Shown: positions 1 to 5,679 of the stretch, piece after piece
Layout of the letters: each line of letters begins with the position of its first letter
Numbering within the stretch: the first letter of the stretch is position 1
Assembly: GCA_019247255.1 (NCBI GenBank)
Contig: JAFAPJ010000476.1
Location: 1-9,194, forward strand
Direction: 5' to 3'
DNA length: 9,194 nucleotides
From: Methylobacteriaceae bacterium
GTDB lineage: Bacteria; Pseudomonadota; Alphaproteobacteria; Rhizobiales; Beijerinckiaceae
The notes under the pieces: model-generated
Seen by the model: only the letters and a program-made list of their open reading frames with translations
Told to the model about the DNA's origin: nothing
The model's database searches: none
Position numbers and translations under genes: made by a program

Positions 1-986
1 GCAAGACTCCGGACGAACTGATCGCGGTCGGCGAGCGCACCGGTGTCGACGGCGGTAAGCTTGCTACCGCAAGCCGCCTCGTCGCCAAGGTCGACAGCGC
101 GGCGGTGCAAGATGGCTTCGATCTCTATCTGCACGGCTTCATCGTTGCCGATGACGGCAAGTGGACTGTCGTGCAGCAGGGCATGAGCGATGCGCGCCGG
201 CAGGCGCGGCGCTATCACTGGCTTTCGGAAGGCCTTTCGAGCTTCCTCGATGATCCGCACAGCGCGATCGAGGGGCCGCCCCAGGGCGTCATCGTCAATC
301 TCGCGGATCGCAGGGCGGCGGCCTCGCGCCGGGCGCAGCTCGACCTTCTCGGGACGGTCGGACCGGACGCCATCGCGCGCGAGTATGGATCGCTGACCGG
401 GAGCGCCGACCCGCCCGCGCCGGCGAAGGAGGACGCGCAGCCGAGCCTGCCGCATCTCGTCATGCCGGGCCATCACGAGGTCCGGCCCGAGAACGTCTCG
501 GAGCGGCGGCTGCAAGGCGCCCTCGCGGCCGCGGCCGAGCGCGGCCCGGTCGACTTCAGCGAGCTCCTGCTCACGCCGGGCGTCGGCGCCCGCACCGTCC
601 TCTCGCTCGCGATGGTGGCCGAGGTGGTTCACGGCGCGCCCTGCCGCTTCACCGATCCGGCGCGCTTCTCGCTCGCCCATGGCGGCAAGGACCGCAACCC
701 GCTGCCCGTCCCCGTGACGGTCTACGACCGCACGATCTCGGTCATGCGCTCGGCGGTCCGGAGGGCGAAGCTCGGGCACACGGAGGAGCTCGCGGCTTTG
801 CGGCGGCTCGACGATCAGGCCCGGCGGCTCGCAGACGCGGCCGAGGGCCCGGGCGTCGCGGCTTTTCTGGAAGGCGAACGCGCCCGCTCGCACAGCTATG
901 GCGGCCGCAGCGTCCTCGGCTGGGAACCGGCGCCGACGCGCCCGACCCGGCCGGCGGCGCCGGGCGAGACGGGCCGCCTCCTCTGA
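1..986 (+). CDS. DUF763 domain-containing protein, 5' end cut off by the window
   Basis: The reading frame is open from base 3 and ends at TGA 984-986, leaving 327 visible residues. The frame runs in from the left edge, so the GTG at 105 is internal and should not be taken as the start. The segment KVDSAAVQDGF followed by WTVVQQGM and ARRYHWLS is typical of DUF763, a family found in archaea and bacteria with no established function. A later block has LLTPGVGARTV (visible residues about 189-199), which looks like a helix-hairpin-helix motif, a fold element often used for DNA contact, and then FSLAHGGKD (about 222-230), also a family hallmark. The C-terminal roughly 60 residues are low in complexity and rich in Ala, Arg and Pro. 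From memory of the family, about 70-100 N-terminal residues lie outside the window. The next gene starts 23 bases after the stop in the same direction. Family assignment is from recognised motifs; a nucleic-acid role is only inference. Confidence 0.85.
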   Translation, partial: KTPDELIAVGERTGVDGGKLATASRLVAKVDSAAVQDGFDLYLHGFIVADDGKWTVVQQGMSDARRQARRYHWLSEGLSSFLDDPHSAIEGPPQGVIVNLADRRAAASRRAQLDLLGTVGPDAIAREYGSLTGSADPPAPAKEDAQPSLPHLVMPGHHEVRPENVSERRLQGALAAAAERGPVDFSELLLTPGVGARTVLSLAMVAEVVHGAPCRFTDPARFSLAHGGKDRNPLPVPVTVYDRTISVMRSAVRRAKLGHTEELAALRRLDDQARRLADAAEGPGVAAFLEGERARSHSYGGRSVLGWEPAPTRPTRPAAPGETGRLL

Positions 987-1009
987 GCGCCGCGACGTCC
1001 GCCCCGCGC

Positions 1010-1819
1010 GTGCTCGTGGTCGACAGCGTCACGGCGCTCGGTCCGGAGGCCCAGGGCGCGGTCGCGCTCGCGGCCTCGCATGGCGGGGTCTACGCAGCCT
1101 ATCTCGCCGCGAAGGCGGGCGTGCGCGCGGTGGTTCTCTCGGATGCGGGGATCGGCCGCGAGCGCGCCGGGGTCGCGGGCCTGCCCTATCTCGAGCGGCT
1201 CAATATCGCGGCCGTCTGCCTGTCGCATCGCTCCTGTCGGATCGGCGACGGCGCCGACGCCGCGAGCCGGGGCGTGGTGAGCGTGGCGAACGGCCTTGCG
1301 CGCGCGCTCGGAATCGGGCCGGACCAGCCCGCCCGGGACGCGCTGGAGCGGCTCGCCGCCGCGCCCGCGACCGAGATCGGCGAGGTCGCGCCCGAACGCG
1401 AGGCGCGGTCGATCCTCGACCTGCCGGGGGCCGGTCCGCACGTCGCCATCTTGGATTCCGCCTCCCTCGTACGGCCCGAGGATGCCGGCGCGATCGTTGT
1501 GACGGGCTCGCATGGCGGACTTCTCGGCGGCCGCCCCGAAACGGGGCTCCGCGCCGACACCTTTGCGGCGCTCTTCAACGATGCGGATCGCGGCCGGGAC
1601 GACGCGGGCGTGACCCGCCTGCCGGCGCTCGACGCGCGCGGGATCGCGGCCGGCACGGTGAGCGCCTGGAGCGCCCGGATCGGCGACGGCGCCTCGACCT
1701 ATGCGGACGGCGTGATCTCCGCGGTCAACGCGCGGGCCGCCGGGCTCGGCGTCGAGATCGGGATGAGCGCGCGTGCTTTCGTGGCCGCGATGCGGGTCGC
1801 GGCCGCCGAGGGTCGGTGA
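1010..1819 (+). CDS. Unrecognised protein made of two tandem copies of one domain (SHGG ... RIGDGA)
   Basis: The protein has 269 residues and I do not recognise its family. Its two halves are visibly homologous. Copy 1 (about residues 3-113) has DSV at 5, SHGG at 23-26, AGV at 53, LP at 58, IAA at 66-68, RIGDGA at 77-82 and GVVSVAN at 88-94. Copy 2 (about 147-260) has DSA at 149, SHGG at 167-170, AGV at 199, LP at 204, IAA at 212-214, RIGDGA at 223-228 and GVISAVN at 234-240. A linker of about 30 residues separates them. There is no signal peptide or membrane segment, so it is probably cytoplasmic. The start is uncertain: GTG 1010 is the first plausible codon and no ATG or good Shine-Dalgarno lies upstream. 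The frame is open further back, and CTG 983 would overlap the upstream stop. The ThDP enzyme begins 11 bases after this stop, which suggests one transcript and a linked function. Conserved His, Asp and Gly residues in SHGG and RIGDG could form a binding or catalytic site, but that is inference. Confidence 0.8.
   Translation: MLVVDSVTALGPEAQGAVALAASHGGVYAAYLAAKAGVRAVVLSDAGIGRERAGVAGLPYLERLNIAAVCLSHRSCRIGDGADAASRGVVSVANGLARALGIGPDQPARDALERLAAAPATEIGEVAPEREARSILDLPGAGPHVAILDSASLVRPEDAGAIVVTGSHGGLLGGRPETGLRADTFAALFNDADRGRDDAGVTRLPALDARGIAAGTVSAWSARIGDGASTYADGVISAVNARAAGLGVEIGMSARAFVAAMRVAAAEGR
1016..1348 (+). repeat. First copy of the duplicated domain within the 1010-1819 gene
   Basis: This segment encodes about residues 3-113 of the unrecognised protein. 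It aligns with the second copy over its whole length. The distance from the Asp of DSV to SHGG is 18 residues in both copies, from LP to RIGDGA it is 19 in both, and from RIGDGA to GV(V/I)S it is 11 in both. Copy 2 has two extra residues between SHGG and AGV. The codons for RIGDGA (1238-1255) are base-for-base identical to those of copy 2 (1676-1693). Confidence 0.85.
1448..1789 (+). repeat. Second copy of the duplicated domain within the 1010-1819 gene
   Basis: This segment encodes about residues 147-260. It repeats the landmarks of copy 1 in the same order: D-S, SHGG, D-A-(G), AGV, LP, IAA, S-x-R-IGDGA, GVIS-x-VN and a closing LG(I/V). Outside the landmarks the copies have diverged strongly. 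The stretch after SHGG that reads as a hydrophobic strand in copy 1 (RAVVLSDAG) becomes FAALFNDAD in copy 2. The duplication is therefore old, and the copies may have specialised. Confidence 0.85.
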
Positions 1820-1824
1820 GGGAG
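1819..1824 (+). promoter_or_regulatory. Ribosome binding site of the ThDP enzyme gene
   Basis: AGGGAG lies just before ATG 1831, with six bases between GGAG and the start. Its first base is the last base of the preceding TGA. This supports ATG 1831 over the later in-frame ATG at 1873 and fits translational coupling to the upstream gene. Confidence 0.7.
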
Positions 1825-1830
1825 AGCGGG

Positions 1831-3582
1831 ATGTCGGAGACGGCGGGGGCGGGATCGAACGCGGCGCGGCGGATGACGGGCGGGGAGATGCTGGCCTCCA
1901 TGCTCCAGGCCCATCACGTCGGGCCGATCTTCGGAATGGGCGGCTTCCAGCTCCTGCCCTTTTACGAGGCTTGCCGGGCGCTCGGGCTGCGCCACATGCT
2001 CATCAACGACGAGCGCTGCGGGGCCTTCGCGGCGGACGCCTATGCGCGGGTGACGAACCGGCCAGGCGCGGTCGACGCGACGCTCGGCCCCGGCGCGACC
2101 AATCTCGTGACGGCGCTCGCCGAGAGCTTCAACGCCGGCGTGCCCCAGGTCGCGATCGTGGGCGACAGCCACCGCGACCATTCCTGGAAGAACATGACCC
2201 AGGAGGCCAGGCAGCTCGAGGTTCTGCGCCCGGTCGCCAAGGAGGTGATCCGGGTCGAGCAGACCCGGCGCATCCCCGAGCTCGTGCGCCGCGCCTTCGC
2301 GGTCGCGGTCTCCGGGCGCCCCGGCCCGGTCGTCCTTGCAGTCCCGGAGGACGTCGCGCATGGCGAGCACGAGTTCTCGGCCGACGAGGTCTGGGCGGAT
2401 CCCGGCACGCTCGCGATCCCGGCCCGCCGCGCGCGGCCGGATCCGGCCGCGATCGACGAGGCCGCCCGCCTGATCGCCGCGGCGAAGCGACCGCTGCTGC
2501 TCGTCGGCGGCGGCATCCACCTTTCGGCCGCCTCCGAGCCCCTCCGCCGCTTCGCCGAGGCACAGAACATCCCGGTCGCCCACTCGATCTCAGGCAAGGG
2601 CGGCATCGCCTGCAATCACCCGCTCTCCGCCGGCCTCTTCGGCCGCTACTCGCGGATCGCGAACGACCTCGTGGCAGCCGCCGATTGCCTGATCGTGGTC
2701 GGCTGCAAGCTCGGCGAGATCGCGACGAAGCGCTTCTCGCTGATCCCGCCCGAGGTGCCGCTCATCCATCTCGAGGTCATGCCGGAGGAGATCGGGCGCA
2801 CGACCCGCGCGACGGTCGCGCTCGTCGGTGATGCCGGCCTAGGCCTCGCGGATCTCGAGGCGGCGCTCGACCGGCGCGCCGGCGCGGCTCGGGCGGATTA
2901 CGCGGCCGAGATCCCGGCCCGCATGGCGGCCTGGCTCGAGGGCGCGCGCGACCGGCTGCACGCGACGGAGCGCCCGATCAATGTCGGCCGGCTGCTCGGC
3001 GAGATCAACAAGGCGATCCCGGCCGACGGCGTGCTCGTTGCCGATGGCGGCTTCGCGGGCCATTGGGGCGGGCTCCTGTTCGACACCAAGGCCGCCGGCC
3101 GCCATTTCGTGGCCGATCGCGGCTTCGCGTCGATCGGCTACGGCCTGCCGGGGGCGATGGGCGCGCAGCTCGGGATCGGGCCCGGCCGGCGGGCGATCGG
3201 GCTCACCGGCGACGGCGGCTTCAACATGAGCGCGGGCGAGCTCGAGACGGCGCGCCGCGCCGGCGCCGCCTTCGTGCTCTGCGTCGTCAACAACGCGGCC
3301 TCCGGCTACGTGAAAGCTCTCCAGCACGCGGTCTACGGCGAGGGTCGCTACCAATCCTCGGACCTGTCCGAGGTGAACTACGCCGAGGTCGCGAAGGCCT
3401 ATGGCTGCCTCGGCATCCGGGTCGAGGACCCGGAGGACCTGGCGGGCGCGCTCGCGGCCGGCCTCGAGAACACGGACACGCCGACCCTCCTCGACGTCGT
3501 GGTCACCCGCGATCCGGCCCGCATGCTGCCGGGCGTCGACAACCGGACGCTGCGGGTCGAGAAGGGCGACCGCCCGGTCTGA
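1831..3582 (+). CDS. Thiamine-diphosphate-dependent enzyme, acetolactate-synthase-like
   Basis: This 583-residue protein has the three-domain layout of the ALS/pyruvate-oxidase/decarboxylase superfamily, at the usual length (550-600). The N-terminal pyrimidine-binding domain (about 15-180) contains NDERCGAFAADAYAR, where Glu61 is the glutamate that activates the cofactor, and then LGPGATNLVTALAE. The central domain (about 200-335) contains LLLVGGGI. The C-terminal pyrophosphate-binding domain (about 385-565) has the Mg/ThDP motif GDG (460-462), 24 residues, then NN (487-488), matching GDGX24-27NN. Such enzymes cleave or join a C-C bond next to a carbonyl, usually on a 2-oxo acid. It is not obviously the biosynthetic acetolactate synthase: no regulatory-subunit gene is adjacent, and its partner is the unrecognised duplicated protein 11 bases upstream. 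Candidate activities include a 2-oxoacid decarboxylase or a carboligase; I cannot choose between them. Start ATG 1831 has a good ribosome binding site. The frame is also open back to 898 by chance of base composition. Confidence 0.93.
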   Translation: MSETAGAGSNAARRMTGGEMLASMLQAHHVGPIFGMGGFQLLPFYEACRALGLRHMLINDERCGAFAADAYARVTNRPGAVDATLGPGATNLVTALAESFNAGVPQVAIVGDSHRDHSWKNMTQEARQLEVLRPVAKEVIRVEQTRRIPELVRRAFAVAVSGRPGPVVLAVPEDVAHGEHEFSADEVWADPGTLAIPARRARPDPAAIDEAARLIAAAKRPLLLVGGGIHLSAASEPLRRFAEAQNIPVAHSISGKGGIACNHPLSAGLFGRYSRIANDLVAAADCLIVVGCKLGEIATKRFSLIPPEVPLIHLEVMPEEIGRTTRATVALVGDAGLGLADLEAALDRRAGAARADYAAEIPARMAAWLEGARDRLHATERPINVGRLLGEINKAIPADGVLVADGGFAGHWGGLLFDTKAAGRHFVADRGFASIGYGLPGAMGAQLGIGPGRRAIGLTGDGGFNMSAGELETARRAGAAFVLCVVNNAASGYVKALQHAVYGEGRYQSSDLSEVNYAEVAKAYGCLGIRVEDPEDLAGALAAGLENTDTPTLLDVVVTRDPARMLPGVDNRTLRVEKGDRPV

Positions 3583-3645
3583 CCCGCTTAGGCCAACTCG
3601 CGGCAGAGGATTCGCCCGCCCCACGTCAGCCCGGACTCCCGCTCC

Positions 3646-3665
3646 GGTTCGAGGCACTCCGAACC
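3646..3665. terminator. Hairpin between convergent genes, possible bidirectional terminator
   Basis: GGTTC-GAG, loop GCA, CTC-(C)-GAACC forms an 8-bp stem with one bulged C. It lies 64 bases after the ThDP gene stop and 11 bases before the 3' end of the convergent dehydrogenase. The plus-strand sequence that follows is only moderately T-rich, with no run of Ts. The position between two convergent 3' ends favours a terminator role, but the structure is not a textbook one. Confidence 0.4.
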
Positions 3666-3676
3666 TGCTCTCATCA

Positions 3677-4594
3677 TCAGCCAGCCCCCGCGATGCGGCG
3701 GCAATGATCGAGGGCCGCGCCGACGAGGTTGTCGCTGGCCTCCGGCGTGCGGAAGGCGGAATGCGCCGACAGCGTGACGTTGGGCAGGGTCGTGAGCACG
3801 TGGCCGGGCGGCATGGGCTCCACATCGAACACGTCGAGGCCGGCATGGAAGAGGTGGCCGGAGCGCAATGCGGCGACCATCGCGGCCTCGTCGACGACCG
3901 CGCCGCGCGCGGTGTTGATCAGGATCGCCCCCGGACGCATCGCCGCGATCCGCGCGGCGGACAGGAACCCCCGCGTCTCGTCGGTGAGAAGAAGGTGGAT
4001 CGACACGACGTCGCTCGTGGCGAGCACCCGGTCGAGATCGACGAACGCGACGCCCGGGCACGATCTCGGGCTTCGGTTCCAGGCGATCACCTGCATGCCC
4101 GCGCCGTGGGCGAGACGTGCGACTTCCCTGGCGATGCCGCCGAAGCCGACGAGGCCCAGCGTCTTGCCCGTGAGCTGCACGCCCTCGGTGCGCAGCCACT
4201 GGCCGGCCCGCATCTCGCGGTCCATGCGGGCGAAGCCCTTGGCGGCCGCCCACATCAGCGCGAAGGCGCATTCCGCCACCGCGGTGTCGCCATAGCCCTT
4301 CACGATGTGGACCTCGATCCCGAGCTCGGCGCGCAGCGCGTCGGGGTCCATGTAGCTGCGCGGCCCCGTGCCGAGGAACACGACGTGCCGCAGGCCCCGG
4401 CAGGCGCGGGCGACCTCTGTCGGCAGGTGCGTGTGGTCGACGATGGCGATCTCGGCGCCGGCCAGGATCTCGGGCAGCTCGGTCGGCGTGACGCCCGCGT
4501 TCCGGTTGATCGTGAGCGGCGGGTCGGCCGGCCGCCCGAGCCGCTCCGCCACGGCCGCCAGCGTCTCGGTGGCGTCGACGAACACAGCCCTCAT
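3677..4594 (-). CDS. D-isomer-specific 2-hydroxyacid dehydrogenase family protein
   Basis: This 305-residue protein carries out NAD(P)-dependent interconversion of 2-oxo acids and D-2-hydroxy acids, the family that includes phosphoglycerate, glyoxylate and lactate dehydrogenases. The nucleotide-binding domain (about 95-280) has the dinucleotide motif VGFGGIA (149-155). At the end of the second strand there is N173-R174-S175 instead of the acidic residue usual in NAD-specific members, so NADP(H) preference is likely (inference). The catalytic set is complete: Arg230 in NTARGAVVDE, Glu259 in DVFDVEP and His278 in LSAHSAF. The N-terminal substrate domain (1-94) is diverged, so the substrate cannot be named. 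Start ATG 4594 has GGGAGG (4605-4600) five bases upstream; a longer reading from 4663 would put the start in an unrelated hairpin. The gene is convergent with the ThDP enzyme gene, and its upstream neighbour on the same strand is cheD, 126 bases away. Confidence 0.92.
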   Translation of the reverse strand: MRAVFVDATETLAAVAERLGRPADPPLTINRNAGVTPTELPEILAGAEIAIVDHTHLPTEVARACRGLRHVVFLGTGPRSYMDPDALRAELGIEVHIVKGYGDTAVAECAFALMWAAAKGFARMDREMRAGQWLRTEGVQLTGKTLGLVGFGGIAREVARLAHGAGMQVIAWNRSPRSCPGVAFVDLDRVLATSDVVSIHLLLTDETRGFLSAARIAAMRPGAILINTARGAVVDEAAMVAALRSGHLFHAGLDVFDVEPMPPGHVLTTLPNVTLSAHSAFRTPEASDNLVGAALDHCRRIAGAG

Positions 4595-4599
4595 CACGT

Positions 4600-4605
4600 C
4601 CTCCC
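4600..4605 (-). promoter_or_regulatory. Ribosome binding site of the dehydrogenase gene
   Basis: On the minus strand this reads GGGAGG and ends five bases before ATG 4594. It is a strong Shine-Dalgarno and is the main reason for choosing that start. I saw no convincing -35/-10 pair in the 126-base spacer (4595-4720). Confidence 0.7.
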
Positions 4606-4652
4606 ACCGAAGGCACGGCTGATTACCCCGGGGGAGGGCGCGATGCACAGAC

Positions 4653-4668
4653 GGGACGCCCATGTCCC
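4653..4668. other. Small inverted repeat in the cheD-dehydrogenase spacer
   Basis: GGGAC, six-base loop, GTCCC forms a 5-bp perfect stem. It lies just beyond the stronger hairpin at 4676-4691. It could add to termination after cheD or be an operator for the dehydrogenase gene. The stem is short enough to occur by chance in GC-rich DNA. Confidence 0.25.
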
Positions 4669-4675
4669 TTCAGCA

Positions 4676-4691
4676 CACGCCGAGCGGCGTG
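4676..4691 (-). terminator. Hairpin after cheD, possible end of the chemotaxis operon
   Basis: CACGCC, four-base loop, GGCGTG forms a perfect 6-bp GC-rich stem. It begins about 30 bases after the cheD stop in the direction of transcription. No T-run follows on the minus strand (TGCTGAAG), so intrinsic termination would be inefficient. A Rho-assisted or 3'-stabilising role is equally possible. If it does not terminate, the dehydrogenase would be read from the chemotaxis operon. Confidence 0.4.
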
Positions 4692-4720
4692 GCCACAGCA
4701 CGAGGCGGCGAGCCCCGAGG

Positions 4721-5293
4721 TCAGAAGAACTCGGGATCGTCGGTCGCGGGAGCCGGCGCGCGCGACGGAGCGACGGGCAACACCTCGACGGGCGTGTTCG
4801 GCAGCGCGAGCTGGCGCACCCGCCCGCTCGCCGGCCAGAACTGGATGCGGCGGGCCGTGTCGCCCCTCAGGCTGCCGCCCTTGTACGTGAACTCCTCGCG
4901 GCGAACGAAATCCTCGGCAAAGGCCGCGTTCGATGCCCCGATATCCGCGAGCTGGCGCGTGATCCGGGCCCCGCCGAAGAGCCACACCTGGAGCCGGTCG
5001 CGCCGGCCGCCGAGCTTGAGGAGCCCGTTCACGAGGAGCTCCATCGAGTGGACACCGTAACGGAGGTGGTCCGCGCCCGGCCGACCCTCGCCCGAGGGCA
5101 GGAGGAAATGGTTGAGCCCCCCGACCCGGGCCACCGGATCGTGGATGCAGGCCGCCACGCAGGAGCCGAGCAGCGTCGTCAGGACGACCGCCGGGTCGTC
5201 CGTGACCTGGAACTCGCCCTGGATGACGCTGACATGCCGGTCGCCAGGCTCGCGCCCCGCGAGCGGGCGGTTCGCGAGCGCGGCCGATCTCAT
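4721..5293 (-). CDS. cheD: Chemoreceptor glutamine deamidase CheD
   Basis: This 190-residue protein deamidates particular glutamines of methyl-accepting chemotaxis proteins to glutamates, tuning receptor signalling and creating methylation sites. The catalytic cysteine is in LLGSCVAACIHDP (Cys45) and the catalytic histidine in GGLNHFLLP (His62). Thr39 is at the position of the third family residue, six before the Cys as in the Thermotoga enzyme. The helical segment HSMELLVNGLLKLGG (82-96) and FGGA (106-109) are also typical. The C-terminal roughly 28 residues (from about 163) are Pro/Ala-rich and end in DDPEFF, probably a flexible tail. Start ATG 5293 overlaps the cheY stop by four bases (ATGA) and has no clear Shine-Dalgarno, so it is probably translated by coupling. 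It is the last gene of the operon seen here. No cheC is present in the window. Confidence 0.95.
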   Translation of the reverse strand: MRSAALANRPLAGREPGDRHVSVIQGEFQVTDDPAVVLTTLLGSCVAACIHDPVARVGGLNHFLLPSGEGRPGADHLRYGVHSMELLVNGLLKLGGRRDRLQVWLFGGARITRQLADIGASNAAFAEDFVRREEFTYKGGSLRGDTARRIQFWPASGRVRQLALPNTPVEVLPVAPSRAPAPATDDPEFF

Positions 5294-5679
5294 GAAAGGC
5301 GTCCGAACACCGCTTCGATGCGCTCCTTCAGGGTCGCGACCGTGAAGGGCTTCATGACGAAGTTGTTCACGCCGAACTCCTTCGCCCGCTTGAGAAGCTC
5401 CACGTCGGCGCGGCCCGTCAGCATGATGAAGGCCGTCTTCGCGATCGGCGGATGCACGCGGATCGACCGCAGGAGCCCGATCCCGTCCAGGCCCGGCATG
5501 TTGAAGTCGGAGATCACGAGATGCGCGGGCTTGGCGACGACGGAGCGGAGGGCCTCCTCGCCGTCGCGAGCCTCGCGGACGTCCGCGAAGCCGATCTGCT
5601 CGAGGCCGGCGCGGACGAGCGAGCGCATGGAGGGCTGATCGTCGGCGATGAGCACGCTGATGGAGGAAGCTTTGGGCAT
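5290..5679 (-). CDS. cheY: Single-domain response regulator, CheY (CheY2-like)
   Basis: This 129-residue protein is a stand-alone receiver domain that is phosphorylated by CheA and normally acts on the flagellar motor switch. All the conserved positions are present: Asp13-Asp14 (acidic pocket), Asp58 in SDFNMPG (phosphoacceptor), Thr88 and Lys110 in MKPF. Each is one residue beyond the Escherichia coli CheY numbering. By position between cheB and cheD it corresponds to CheY2 of S. meliloti, the main motor-binding regulator there; that role is inferred here. Start ATG 5679 shares its A with the cheB stop (TGATG). A longer reading from 5709 would add ten residues that lie inside cheB and do not resemble the family. 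No Shine-Dalgarno is obvious, so coupling to cheB is likely. Confidence 0.95.
   Translation of the reverse strand: MPKASSISVLIADDQPSMRSLVRAGLEQIGFADVREARDGEEALRSVVAKPAHLVISDFNMPGLDGIGLLRSIRVHPPIAKTAFIMLTGRADVELLKRAKEFGVNNFVMKPFTVATLKERIEAVFGRLS

Noticed and set aside
1238..1693. An 18-base direct repeat (1238-1255 and 1676-1693) as a possible recombination or mobile-element site.
   Set aside because: Both copies encode RIGDGA at matching places in the two domain copies, so protein duplication and constrained codon use explain it.
898..1830. The ThDP enzyme frame is open upstream, suggesting an N-terminal extension of about 311 residues.
   Set aside because: The translation is extremely Arg/Ala/Gly-rich with no domain character. 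It overlaps the duplicated-domain gene in another frame, and ATG 1831 has a good ribosome binding site at a normal family start.
1699..2583. Minus-strand open frame of 294 codons opposite the ThDP gene.
   Set aside because: It is the antisense shadow of a well-supported gene, with composition-driven sequence only.
4595..4663. In-frame upstream start for the dehydrogenase, adding 23 residues.
   Set aside because: The added residues do not resemble the family N-terminus. The upstream ATG sits in a hairpin loop, whereas ATG 4594 has GGGAGG at ideal spacing.
4595..4720. Search for a promoter and for a small gene such as cheT in the spacer.
   Set aside because: No convincing -35/-10 pair is visible and the space is too short for cheT.
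3401..5638. Long plus-strand open frame of 745 codons.
   Set aside because: It runs antisense through the dehydrogenase, cheD and cheY genes and has no recognisable domain. Long stop-free frames are expected in DNA this GC-rich.
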